From: Clostridia bacterium
GTDB taxonomy: Bacteria > Bacillota > Clostridia > Oscillospirales > Acutalibacteraceae
Assembly: GCA_017503135.1 (NCBI GenBank)
Contig: JAFVTQ010000004.1
Span: 186,001 to 250,000 of the forward strand
DNA: 64,000 nucleotides
Direction: 5' to 3'
Part shown: positions 45,225-53,705 of the stretch, piece after piece
Position numbering within the stretch: position 1 is the first letter of the stretch
How the letters are laid out: each line of letters opens with the position of its first letter
Made by a program: the position numbers and the translations under genes
Notes under the pieces: model-generated
The model's input: only the letters and a program-made list of their open reading frames with translations
Database searches by the model: none
Told to the model about the DNA's origin: nothing

Positions 45225-45331
45225 GGCTCCCTCTGACGAGGGAGCTGTCTTTTTCAACGAAAAAGACTGAGGGAGAGAAAACTACCCCTCAGTCTCGCTA
45301 ATGCTCGACAGCTCCCCTGACAAGGGGAGCC
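45225..45331. repeat. GGCTCCC inverted-repeat element
   Basis: A 107-bp element. Its ends are 25-nt imperfect inverted repeats, GGCTCCCTCTGACGAGGG.. (45225-45249) and its complement (45307-45331). Each end is itself a hairpin (GCTCCCT/AGGGAGC; GCTCCCC/GGGGAGC). Inside are GTCTTTTT/AAAAAGAC and a GACTGAGGG/CCCCTCAGTC hairpin. No frame is present. It looks like a MITE or palindromic repeat of a type widespread between genes in gut Firmicutes. Confidence 0.82.
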
Positions 45332-45362
45332 ATAATTAATTTTCGTTTTAAATTTCGCATTA

Positions 45363-45390
45363 AAAAATCCTCCCGAGTGGGAGGATTTTT
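45363..45390. terminator. Bidirectional terminator before the GH3 gene end
   Basis: Perfect stem AAAAATCCTCCC / GGGAGGATTTTT with loop GAGT, between convergent genes. Confidence 0.9.
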
Positions 45391-45395
45391 CTATG

Positions 45396-47837
45396 TTAGA
45401 TTTGCTTTAATTTGCCGAGATTCTTAATGAGATTTGGAATACCCTTGAAGATTACTTTAAGACCTGCGCCCATTTTATCTTCGTGAATAATCATAATAAG
45501 ACCTTCTGCCATTTCAGGGCTAAAGAGACCGAAACTCATTGAGATAAAGTTCTTGATTGGAAGCTGTGTTGCAACTGCGCCAGCCATTGTGTCAGCACCA
45601 AGCATCTTAATGAGAAGACGATAAATTCTGCCACCCCATTTGCTATCCTGAGCATCTTCAATAGTGTTAAGGAATGTGAATGGTGCATTCTTATCTCTAA
45701 CTGATGGTGGAAGCTCTTTGCCATAAACTGCTTCAAATTCGTTTGCAGGAACATTCATAATGTCTGCACCGTAATATGATGGAGCAGTTGTCTTATAGTC
45801 AGGAATTTCAGCTTCTACTGTTGATTCAACATTAACAGTTGCTTCAAGTTTGATGTCACGGCTTGATGCACCAACTAAAATCTTGAAGTCACCGCTTTCA
45901 ACGTGCCAGTCACCAAGAATTACGTTGTAATATGCAAATGCACGCTTGTCGAGTTCAACTGAAACTTCTGTTTCTTCGCCTGCATTCAAGAATACTTTCT
46001 TGAATGCACGAAGCTCTTTAACAGGACGATAGATTGTGCTTTCTACGTCGTTTACATAAACCTGTGCAACTTCTGCACCATCAACATCGCCTGTGTTCTT
46101 GATTTTGAAAGAAACAGTAACTGTGTCAGTGTCTTTGATGCTATCAGCAGAAACTTTAATGTCGCTGTATTCAAATGTTGTGTATGAAAGACCATGACCG
46201 AATGGGAATGCAACTTCCTTTTCTGCTGTGTCATAATATTTATAACCAACATAAATGCCTTCTCTGTATTCAACAGAAACAGGTGTGCCTGGGAAATAGT
46301 TGTGGCTTGAATTATCTTCAAGTGCCAATGGATAAGTTTCAGAGAGTTTACCGCTTGGGTTAACATCACCGAAGATGATGTCACAAACTGCGCTACCACC
46401 AGCCTGACCTGTAAGGAACATATTAAGGATAGCAGGCACTTTGTCAGCCCAAGGCATTGCTACTGATGCACCACCTGAAAGTACAACGATTGTGTTAGGG
46501 TTAACCTTGAGAACTTCTTCAACAAGAGTGTTGTGAATAGGTGGAAGATTGATGTGGCTTCTGTCGTTACCTTCTGTTTCATATTCGTCAGTAAGACCAA
46601 CGAAAACAACTGCAACGTCAGCATTTCTTGCTCTTTCTTTAGCTTCAACAATGAGTTCCATTGCTTTCTTTTCTTTGCACTTTTTGAGTTCATAACCCTT
46701 TGAGAAAGTGAAGTTAACACCCATTTCTTTCATTGTGCTATAAGCAGAATCAAGCTTGATTGGGTTGATGAGTGATGAGCCTGCACCCTGATAACGAGGT
46801 GTGTGAGCCATTTCACCGATAAGAGCAATTTTTGCATCCTTTTTAAGTGGAAGAAGACCACCGTCATTCTTCATAAGAACCATACACTGACCTGCGATTT
46901 CACGAGCAAGGTTGTGGTGAGCGTCACTATCGTATGTATAATCGCCGAGAACTTTTTCGGCTTTCTTTGACATTTCAATAATCTTGTCAACTGCTGCGTC
47001 AAGAATAGCCTCATCAAGTGTGCCATCATTAACTGCATCAATGATAAGTTTTGTGCCAATACCTGAAGATGTTGGCATTTCGATTTCCTGACCTGCGATA
47101 AGACCAGGAACTCTTTCGTTCTCTGCGCCCCAGTCAGTAATAACAACGCCCTGGAATCCGAAATCATCACGAAGAACATCAGTTAAAAGCCACTTGTTTT
47201 CAGCAGCATAAGTACCATTAACTCTGTTATATGAGTTCATAATTGTCCAAGGTTGAGCTTTTTTAACTGTGATTTCAAATGGAAGAAGATATGTTTCGCG
47301 AAGTGTTCTTTCGTCAACAACAGAGTTAACTGTCATTCTGCGAGTTTCTTGGTTGTTTGCTGCATAGTGCTTAAGAGATGTACCAACACCCTTACTCTGA
47401 ACACCGTTTACAAATGCTGCAGACATTTCACCTGCAAGAACACCGTCTTCTGAGAAATATTCAAAGTTACGTCCGCAAAGTGGTGAACGCTTGATGTTAG
47501 TCCCTGGTCCTAAAAGAACAGATACTTTTTCTTTTAAGCATTCTTCACCGAGTGCCTGACCCATCTTATAGAGAAGGTCTGTATCCCAAGAACAAGCAGT
47601 TGCAGATGCTGTTGGGAAGCAGATTGCAGGAACACCTTTCAAAAGATTTGTTTCACCCTTTGGTGTGTCGCCTGGGTCACCTTTTTTACGGATACCGTGA
47701 GGGCCGTCGTTGAGGCTGATTGACTTGATACCAAGTCTTTCAACAGGCTGTGAGTGCCAATAGTCAAGACCGTCACACATACTTGCTTTTTCTTCAAGTG
47801 TCATCTGTGCGATAAGGTCAGCGTGTTTAAGAGCCAT
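45396..47837 (-). CDS. Beta-glucosidase-like glycoside hydrolase, GH3 family
   Basis: Retaining exo-glycosidase (beta-glucosidase/xylosidase type). The 813 residues show the GH3 barrel with SLNDGPHGIRKK, SLKHYAANNQETRRM and nucleophile Asp in VVITDWGAE near residue 225. The alpha/beta sandwich contains LIGEMAHTPRYQGAGSS, a fibronectin-III-like domain follows (about 590-665), and an extra ~110-residue C-terminal tail is present. No signal peptide, so intracellular. AGGAGG (47846-47851) is 8 nt from the ATG at 47837 but only 2 nt from the one at 47843, so 47837 is chosen. It lies 44 nt after rmuC on the same strand and is probably co-transcribed. Confidence 0.93.
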   Translation of the reverse strand: MALKHADLIAQMTLEEKASMCDGLDYWHSQPVERLGIKSISLNDGPHGIRKKGDPGDTPKGETNLLKGVPAICFPTASATACSWDTDLLYKMGQALGEECLKEKVSVLLGPGTNIKRSPLCGRNFEYFSEDGVLAGEMSAAFVNGVQSKGVGTSLKHYAANNQETRRMTVNSVVDERTLRETYLLPFEITVKKAQPWTIMNSYNRVNGTYAAENKWLLTDVLRDDFGFQGVVITDWGAENERVPGLIAGQEIEMPTSSGIGTKLIIDAVNDGTLDEAILDAAVDKIIEMSKKAEKVLGDYTYDSDAHHNLAREIAGQCMVLMKNDGGLLPLKKDAKIALIGEMAHTPRYQGAGSSLINPIKLDSAYSTMKEMGVNFTFSKGYELKKCKEKKAMELIVEAKERARNADVAVVFVGLTDEYETEGNDRSHINLPPIHNTLVEEVLKVNPNTIVVLSGGASVAMPWADKVPAILNMFLTGQAGGSAVCDIIFGDVNPSGKLSETYPLALEDNSSHNYFPGTPVSVEYREGIYVGYKYYDTAEKEVAFPFGHGLSYTTFEYSDIKVSADSIKDTDTVTVSFKIKNTGDVDGAEVAQVYVNDVESTIYRPVKELRAFKKVFLNAGEETEVSVELDKRAFAYYNVILGDWHVESGDFKILVGASSRDIKLEATVNVESTVEAEIPDYKTTAPSYYGADIMNVPANEFEAVYGKELPPSVRDKNAPFTFLNTIEDAQDSKWGGRIYRLLIKMLGADTMAGAVATQLPIKNFISMSFGLFSPEMAEGLIMIIHEDKMGAGLKVIFKGIPNLIKNLGKLKQI

Positions 47838-47881
47838 TTCCATTTCCTCCTAAAATATAACATTTTTAATTAACGTTTCTA

Positions 47882-49225
47882 TTATATATCAACACTATCG
47901 GTTTCGTCAAATAAAAGTTTATCTGCTGAAACTGTGTCAATGGCTTCAATGTTTTTAAGCTTTCTCTGAATAAAGAGATTTTTGCGTTCTGCATCTTCGA
48001 GAGTTTTACCTGCTTCGTCAACTTTCTTCTTTGCTTTTGCGAGCAAGTCACCGAATTTTTCATATTGTGCCTTTGCAGCACCCAAAAGTTCACGAACTTC
48101 GTTTGCTTTTTCGTTGATTGCAATAGTTTTGAATCCCATTGAGAGAGAATTAAGAAGCGCTGTGATGGTTGATGGTCCTGCAATCATAACATTATAGTCA
48201 TTCTGAATTTTTTCAGGTAAACCTGTTCTTGATGATGCGATTTCAGCATAAAGACCCTCTGTCGCAAGATACATAATTGCAAAAGGTGTTGTGTCAGGCA
48301 CGTGAATATATTTTGCGATTGACTTTGCTTCGCCAAGCACTCTGTTTTCAAGTTCTTTGCGTGCAACTTTTACTGCATCTGCATCTGCTTTATCAGCGGC
48401 ATCACAAAGACGGACATAGTCTTCCATAGGGAATTTTGAGTCAACAGGAAGAAGAATATCTTTACCGTCTTTCTCACTTGATGGAATACGAATTGCAAAC
48501 TCAACTCGGTCAAGTGAATTTGGCACAGTTGCAACATTCTTTTCAAACATATTTGGGATAGTCTGGTTCAAAATGCCTTCAAGCTGAACCTCTGCCCAAG
48601 TTCCACGAGCCTTAACATTGGTGAGAACTCTGTTTAAAGCAGTAACATTTTCTGTAACACCTGTTGAAAGCTTTTGCATTTCACCGAGAGATTTATATAA
48701 GTTTTCAAGCTGGTCAGAAACAGTTTTGAATGAAGAATTAAGTCTTGTTGTAAGTGTTGAAGTGAGTTTTTCATCAACAGTAACTCTCATTTCTTCAAGT
48801 TTCTTTTCGTTTGACTCTTGCATTTTTGTAATTGAATCTTCGAGAGTCTTATTCTGTTTTTCACTATGCTCTGCATTCTTTTCGCTCATTGCTACAAGCA
48901 TTTCGCTCATCTTTTCACGATGCTCAAAATTGCCTTTATTCATATTGTCAATGCGACCCGACATATCATCAAGGCTCTTTTTCACATCTTCACGGATTTC
49001 TTTGTTAGAATTCTGATTTTCAACACGGATTCTGTGGAATTCATCACCCATATTTTTTGTTATGTATTCAAGCTTGTTTTCAAGTGACTTGATTTCATCA
49101 CTTTCTTCGGCATTTGACTTTTTTATTGTCTTTGATAACTTGGCAAAATGAACTACAAATGCAATAAAGCTTGTTGCGAGATAAGTTATCAAAACATATT
49201 TTGCAATATCAAAAAACAATTCCAT
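47882..49225 (-). CDS. rmuC: DNA recombination protein RmuC
   Basis: Membrane-anchored nuclease-fold protein that limits rearrangements at inverted repeats. The 447 residues begin with a transmembrane helix (FFDIAKYVLITYLATSFIAF). A long coiled coil follows (about 30-180, ENKLEYITKNMGDEFHRIRV..), then the RmuC domain with GTWAEVQLEGILNQT, LLPVDSKFPMEDYVRL, AIMYLATEGLYAEI and IAGPSTITALLNSLSMGF. The frame is open to 49258, but GGGGAG lies 7 nt before the ATG at 49225. It precedes the GH3 gene; no functional link is evident. Confidence 0.93.
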   Translation of the reverse strand: MELFFDIAKYVLITYLATSFIAFVVHFAKLSKTIKKSNAEESDEIKSLENKLEYITKNMGDEFHRIRVENQNSNKEIREDVKKSLDDMSGRIDNMNKGNFEHREKMSEMLVAMSEKNAEHSEKQNKTLEDSITKMQESNEKKLEEMRVTVDEKLTSTLTTRLNSSFKTVSDQLENLYKSLGEMQKLSTGVTENVTALNRVLTNVKARGTWAEVQLEGILNQTIPNMFEKNVATVPNSLDRVEFAIRIPSSEKDGKDILLPVDSKFPMEDYVRLCDAADKADADAVKVARKELENRVLGEAKSIAKYIHVPDTTPFAIMYLATEGLYAEIASSRTGLPEKIQNDYNVMIAGPSTITALLNSLSMGFKTIAINEKANEVRELLGAAKAQYEKFGDLLAKAKKKVDEAGKTLEDAERKNLFIQRKLKNIEAIDTVSADKLLFDETDSVDI

Positions 49226-49333
49226 ATTTTTACTCCCCATATATAATGTATAACTCATTATAACAAAATTATATAATAAAAGATAGTTTTTTATAAAAAT
49301 TTTTCTTAAAATATAGCCATAATTTATTTTCTT

Positions 49334-49342
49334 TGATATAAT
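49334..49342 (+). promoter_or_regulatory. Extended -10 promoter of the solute-binding gene
   Basis: TGATATAAT, an extended -10 (TG-N-TATAAT), with only a weak -35 (TAGCCA, 17 nt upstream). Transcription would begin about 10 nt before the ATG at 49360. Confidence 0.6.
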
Positions 49343-49359
49343 GAGTCTTGGTGATTTGA

Positions 49360-50919
49360 ATGTTTAAGAAAATCATATCAATATTAATGGCTTTTGTGCT
49401 CATTTCCACTTGTTTTTCAGGTTGCAAAAAAGAAGAAACAGGTGAGGCGTTAGCGTGCGCAATTTCTCAAATGCCAAGCACATTTGACCCACAAATTGTA
49501 TCAACAACAGTTGAAAAAATGATTTCTGTCAATATTTTTGACGGACTCTTTAAATTAGACGAAAACGGCGAGCCACAAAAATGTGCTGCAGTTGATTATT
49601 CTGTTTCAGCAGACGGATTAGTTTATACTTTCCAACTCCAAAAAGATACATATTATTATCTCTCGTCAGCGGTTAAGAATTTTCTTGAAGATAAAAATGC
49701 CACAATAGAAGCAAAGATTACTGCCGAAGATTTCGCATTCGGTATTATTCGTAGTATTCTTCCTGAAACAAATTCAGAAGATTTTGAACTTTTGAGTGCA
49801 ATCAAAAATGCAAACGCTGTTCATAATGGCACAACGGGTGCAGACTCTCTCGGCGTGCGTGTAACAGGGGAATATACCCTTGAAATCACACTTGAAAAAC
49901 CAAGTGACGATTTGCTTTATGCACTCAGTCAACCGATGTCTTTCCCTTGTGATAAAGAATTTTTTGAGTTGACTGGTGGGCGCTATGGTCTTGCAGCGAA
50001 ATATATCATTACAAATGGTGGATTCTATCTTTCAAATGTGAGTGAAGATAAGTCTGTTAGAATTGCAATGAATAGCGAATATAAGGGTAGTCACAAGGTT
50101 ATTCCGTCAGCAGTGGGATTTTATCTTAATACTGATTCTGTAAATGTTGCGGATAAGCTTGATAAAGGTGACTATGATGTTGGTTTCTTCACCGATGAAG
50201 ATGCTATTGACGAATTAGGCCGTCGGGTGCAAAAAAATGTTCTTACTAACATTTCTTGCTCTTTGATTTTTAATATGAAAAAAGAGCATTTGCAGAATTT
50301 ATCTCTTCGCACAGGTCTTATTTCAGGTATTAATTTAGAAGAAACAATGCAGACACTTGTACCATCATATTTCGGGGTTGACGGCGCAGTTGAGAGAATT
50401 TCTTTCAATGCAGATAATGCTCACAACACAATGATTAAAGCATTTGAAGAATTGAAAATCAAAAATCTTTCTGTTGATATTCTTTGCACAGAAAAATATG
50501 AAAAAGTTGCAAAAGATATTGTCAACAGTTGGCAAAGCAGTATCGGTGTTGAGCTTAACGGCACTGTAACTGTTGCAGACGAAAAAGATTTCAATAAGAA
50601 AATAAATAGTGGCGAATTTGAACTTACAATTTATCCAATAACAGTTGATTCTGATAAGGCAAGTGATTTTCTCAAGATTTTCACAACGGGTGAGAATGTT
50701 TTCTCTTATTCTTCTGATGAATACAATCGCATCTGGAATGACTTGAATAACAACCCAACCAACGATAAAATAAATTATGCACAAAGTTATTTGCTTAAAA
50801 ATGCTGTGGTGTTGCCACTTGCAAGTGAAGACACAGTTTTCGCAATTGCGAAGGGTACAAGCGGAATCTATTTCTGTGGCAATCGTGCAAATGTGTATTT
50901 TTATAAAGGACAAAAATAA
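49360..50919 (+). CDS. Oligopeptide-type solute-binding lipoprotein (SBP family 5)
   Basis: Surface receptor of an ABC importer for peptides or related solutes. The 519 residues start with a lipoprotein signal (lipobox region STCFSGC, Cys near residue 22). A family-5 fold follows, with MPSTFDPQIVSTTVEKMISVNIFDGL, GLVYTFQLQKDTYYY and RTGLISGINLEETMQ. No OppB-D genes are adjacent, so its permease lies elsewhere or is lost. The stop shares one base with the VanZ start (TAATG). The ribosome site is GGTGATTTGA. Confidence 0.9.
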   Translation: MFKKIISILMAFVLISTCFSGCKKEETGEALACAISQMPSTFDPQIVSTTVEKMISVNIFDGLFKLDENGEPQKCAAVDYSVSADGLVYTFQLQKDTYYYLSSAVKNFLEDKNATIEAKITAEDFAFGIIRSILPETNSEDFELLSAIKNANAVHNGTTGADSLGVRVTGEYTLEITLEKPSDDLLYALSQPMSFPCDKEFFELTGGRYGLAAKYIITNGGFYLSNVSEDKSVRIAMNSEYKGSHKVIPSAVGFYLNTDSVNVADKLDKGDYDVGFFTDEDAIDELGRRVQKNVLTNISCSLIFNMKKEHLQNLSLRTGLISGINLEETMQTLVPSYFGVDGAVERISFNADNAHNTMIKAFEELKIKNLSVDILCTEKYEKVAKDIVNSWQSSIGVELNGTVTVADEKDFNKKINSGEFELTIYPITVDSDKASDFLKIFTTGENVFSYSSDEYNRIWNDLNNNPTNDKINYAQSYLLKNAVVLPLASEDTVFAIAKGTSGIYFCGNRANVYFYKGQK

Positions 50920-51380
50920 TGACAATAAAAAGAAAAATTTATATAATGGTTTCGTGGGTGCTCGTAGTAATCTGTATGGGGATTATATTCTTGTTGTCAG
51001 CACAGAATGGTGAAGAATCATCAGATTTGAGTGGCTCATTTGTAATGGCACTTTTAAATGGATTGGGCATTGCTATTGAAGAAGGTCTTCTTCGCAGTAT
51101 TGCCCATTGCCTTGAATTTATGGGGCTTTCTGTGCTTTTGTTTAACGCAATTTATGTAAGCTGGTGTTTGAAAATTACACCGATAATTGCATTTTTTAGC
51201 ACAGTATTATATGCAATAACAGACGAAATCCATCAGATTTTCGTGCCAGAGAGAGCATTTCAGATTAGTGATATTTTAGTTGATAGCACAGGTGCTTTGA
51301 TTGGTGTCATAGCATCATTTATAATACTAAAAACTATACTTTTTGTTAAGAAAAGGGGAAATAAAAATGGCAATTCTTAA
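50919..51380 (+). CDS. VanZ family membrane protein
   Basis: A 153-residue protein with four transmembrane helices in the VanZ pattern: a first helix, then LSAQNGEESSDLSG (family: FSSQpg..S), RSIAHCLEFMGLSVLLF, AITDEIHQIFVPERAFQISDILVDSTGALIG. VanZ of Enterococcus raises teicoplanin resistance, but most relatives have unknown housekeeping roles, so it should not be read as a resistance gene. The start overlaps the upstream stop by 1 nt; the 3' end overlaps the DUF1015 gene by 14 nt. Confidence 0.9.
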   Translation: MTIKRKIYIMVSWVLVVICMGIIFLLSAQNGEESSDLSGSFVMALLNGLGIAIEEGLLRSIAHCLEFMGLSVLLFNAIYVSWCLKITPIIAFFSTVLYAITDEIHQIFVPERAFQISDILVDSTGALIGVIASFIILKTILFVKKRGNKNGNS

Positions 51381-52608
51381 GCCGTTTAAGGCAATCAGAC
51401 CAAAGGATGAATATGCAAGCCAGGTTGGTGCTTTGCCCTATGATGTTATGAATTCAGAAGAAGCAAGAGAAATGGTTAAGGATAAGCCATATTCATTCTT
51501 GCATGTTGACAAGGCAGAAGTGGATTTACCACAGGGTATTGATATTTATTCTGCAGAAGTGTATGAAAAAGCAAAAGAAAACCTTGATGCATTGAGCGTA
51601 AAGGGGATTTGCAAACAAGACGAAAAACCAATGCTCTATATCTATCGTCAGATTATGTCAGGCCGTGAGCAGACAGGTATCGTAGGTTGTACTGCGGTTG
51701 ACGATTACATAAATAATGTGATTAAAAAGCACGAGTTTACCCGTGCTGATAAAGAAGCAGACAGAATCCGCCACGTTGATACACTCAATGCTAACACAGG
51801 TCCTATTTTCTTGACACACAGAGAAAACGCAACTGTAACAGAAATCACAGAAAACTGGAAAAACACTCATACACCTTGCTACGATTTCATAAGTGATGAT
51901 GGTGTTTCACAAACAGTTTGGGTTATTGATGACGACACAGTTATTGACGCTCTTGTTAAAGAATTCCAAGAAATCCCATATCTCTATATTGCCGACGGTC
52001 ACCACAGATGCGCATCAGCAGTGCGAGTAGGTGAGAGAAGACGCGGTGACGGTGAATATGATAAAAATGCAGAATTTAATTTCTTCTTGTCAGTAATCTT
52101 CCCTTGCGACCAGCTAAAAATTATGGACTATAACCGTGTAATCGCAGATTTGAACGGTAATACAAGTGAAGAATTTATTGAGAAAATGAGTGAAAAATTC
52201 ATTGTTGAAGAAGCAGAAATTAGCCCTTATGCACCACAAGAAAGACACACATTCGGTATGTATCTTGATAACAAATGGTATAAGGTAACTGCAAAACCAG
52301 AGTTTATTAACGAAAATGACCCTGTTTTGTGCCTTGATGTTTCTATCTTGCAAAATAATCTCATCACACCAATTTTAAATATCACCGACCCAAGAACAGA
52401 TAAAAGAATCGACTTTGTTGGTGGTATTCGTGGTTTAGGTGAATTAGAGAGAAGATGTGCAGAGGGTATGAAATTAGCATTTGCGATGTACCCAACATCA
52501 TTAAATGAGCTTATGGATATTGCCGACGCAGGTCAGGTTATGCCACCAAAATCAACATGGTTTGAACCAAAGTTATTATCAGGATTGTTCATACACAAAC
52601 TTTCATAA
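51367..52608 (+). CDS. DUF1015 family protein
   Basis: A 413-residue cytoplasmic protein matching DUF1015 (the uncharacterised SerB-associated family of anaerobes). It opens MAILKPFKAIRPKDEYASQVGALPYDVM, has the highly conserved YIADGHHRCASAVRVGERRR near residue 214, and ends GQVMPPKSTWFEPKLLSGLFI. In other Clostridia it often neighbours serine biosynthesis genes, not seen here. GGGGAAATAAAA precedes this ATG; an earlier ATG at 51343 lies in the VanZ gene and is not preferred. Biochemical role unresolved. Confidence 0.88.
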   Translation: MAILKPFKAIRPKDEYASQVGALPYDVMNSEEAREMVKDKPYSFLHVDKAEVDLPQGIDIYSAEVYEKAKENLDALSVKGICKQDEKPMLYIYRQIMSGREQTGIVGCTAVDDYINNVIKKHEFTRADKEADRIRHVDTLNANTGPIFLTHRENATVTEITENWKNTHTPCYDFISDDGVSQTVWVIDDDTVIDALVKEFQEIPYLYIADGHHRCASAVRVGERRRGDGEYDKNAEFNFFLSVIFPCDQLKIMDYNRVIADLNGNTSEEFIEKMSEKFIVEEAEISPYAPQERHTFGMYLDNKWYKVTAKPEFINENDPVLCLDVSILQNNLITPILNITDPRTDKRIDFVGGIRGLGELERRCAEGMKLAFAMYPTSLNELMDIADAGQVMPPKSTWFEPKLLSGLFIHKLS

Positions 52609-52616
52609 TTTGGTTC

Positions 52617-52697
52617 TTTTTCCGCAATACTGCGTGGCGTTCGGCTCGCGGTATACCCGATACAGCTTCGCCTTCGCCACATTGCCTTGCGAAAAAA
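52617..52697. repeat. GC-rich palindromic element with TTTTTC/GAAAAA ends
   Basis: Ends are imperfect inverted repeats: TTTTTCCGCAATACTGCGTG at left and CGCCACATTGCCTTGCGAAA(AA) at right. Inside lie GGTATACC and GCTTCGCCTTCGCC. It is far more GC-rich than its surroundings and codes nothing, consistent with a dispersed palindromic repeat. Confidence 0.6.
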
Positions 52698-52715
52698 TAA
52701 CTCAAATTCAAATTC

Positions 52716-52748
52716 TATAGCGGTGAGCTGTGTTCTCACCGTTATTTT
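52716..52748 (+). terminator. Terminator downstream of DUF1015 gene
   Basis: Stem GGTGAG / CTCACC extended by AGC..GTT partial pairing, followed by TTATTTTATT. Confidence 0.65.
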
Positions 52749-52831
52749 ATTGTCATTTTGCACAAAAACTTATATCTTAATTTGTAAAATTGTGCCAAAG
52801 GTAGAATGTGCAATAAATTTATATTTTTTTG

Positions 52832-52860
52832 TTGACTTTGTGGGCTTTTCTTTGTAATAT
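52832..52860 (+). promoter_or_regulatory. Promoter of the YczE-type gene
   Basis: TTGACT (52832-52837), 17-nt spacer, TAATAT (52855-52860). Confidence 0.82.
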
Positions 52861-52920
52861 ATTCACGATTTAAGGCACGGATATGTGCCAAATTTACAAA
52901 GAAAAGGCGAATATACAAAA

Positions 52921-53649
52921 ATGGCAAAAATCTTAAAGCAAATGAATCCAATCAGAATTTTATCAGAAAAACAAGGTACAAAAAGAATGGTGCTTATGTT
53001 TATGAGCATTTTACTTATGGGCTTTGCAGTTTCTGTTTTCTCTTATTCAGGCATGGGCGTTGACCCATTCACAGCACTCAATATGAGCATTGCAGATAAG
53101 CTCAATATGAGCTTCGGCTTCTTGCAGATGTGCATTAATGGGGGAATTCTCATTCTCGTTGCTCTCGTTGCAAGAAAACTCATCAGTCTTGGCACAGTTG
53201 TGAATATGGTGGGTGTTGGTTATGTTTGCGAATTCTTCACAAATATTTACGACGAAATTCTTCCACAAGAGCCAAGCTTTCTTCTCAAAGCAATAGCAAT
53301 GGCTTTAGGCGTATTCCTTTTAAGCCTTTCAGCATCACTTTATTTCAACTGCAAAATGGGTGTTTCACCTTATGATGCATTGGGTTTTGTGATGGAAGAC
53401 AATGTGAAGCTTAAATATAAATGGTGCAGAGTTGCAACAGACCTTCTTTGCACAGCGGGTGCTTTCGCATTGGGTGGACCAATCGGCATTGGTACAGTTG
53501 TTACAGCATTCTTTATGGGGCCAGTTGTTTCATTCTGTGACAACGCAATTTCACAAAAAGTGCTTCGTTGTAAGTTTACTATTCTTCGTCACTTCACAGT
53601 GCTTCGTTATTATGATTTAGGTTATATTCAGGGTAATAAAGTAGCATAA
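52921..53649 (+). CDS. YczE/YitT-type integral membrane protein
   Basis: A 242-residue protein with about five transmembrane helices. Two GMGVDPF/GVSPYDA repeats, SYSGMGVDPFTALN and NCKMGVSPYDALGF, mark the internal duplication of the YczE/YyaS/YitT family. Members are found throughout Firmicutes; their transport substrate is unknown. The frame is open from 52885, but the ATG at 52921 gives the natural N-terminus. The ribosome site is weak (AAAAGG about 12 nt upstream). A single gene with its own promoter and a shared terminator. Confidence 0.85.
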   Translation: MAKILKQMNPIRILSEKQGTKRMVLMFMSILLMGFAVSVFSYSGMGVDPFTALNMSIADKLNMSFGFLQMCINGGILILVALVARKLISLGTVVNMVGVGYVCEFFTNIYDEILPQEPSFLLKAIAMALGVFLLSLSASLYFNCKMGVSPYDALGFVMEDNVKLKYKWCRVATDLLCTAGAFALGGPIGIGTVVTAFFMGPVVSFCDNAISQKVLRCKFTILRHFTVLRYYDLGYIQGNKVA

Positions 53650-53666
53650 CAAATAATAAAAAAAGC

Positions 53667-53694
53667 AAGGGCGTACCAAATGGTACGCCCCTTA
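53667..53694. terminator. Bidirectional terminator (GGGCGTACC palindrome)
   Basis: Stem AAGGGCGTACC / GGTACGCCCCTT between convergent genes with A/T-rich flanks. Confidence 0.88.
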
Positions 53695-53705
53695 AAATTT
53701 GTTTA

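Larger units (their letters stand above)
52609..52920. other. Intergenic stretch: palindromic element, terminator, promoter
   Basis: 312 bases with no gene. From left to right it holds a GC-richer palindromic element (52617-52697), a hairpin terminator (52716-52748), AT-rich DNA and the promoter of the YczE-type gene (52832-52860). A GGCAC-GGATAT-GTGCC hairpin (52873-52888) sits in the leader. Confidence 0.75.

Noticed and set aside
45225..45331. Ordinary terminator only
   Set aside because: Much longer than needed, with terminal inverted repeats and no T-run directly after; a separate normal terminator follows at 45363-45390.
50919..51380. VanZ as a glycopeptide resistance determinant
   Set aside because: No vanHAX, vanRS or other resistance genes nearby; VanZ-family proteins are common in Firmicutes without that role.
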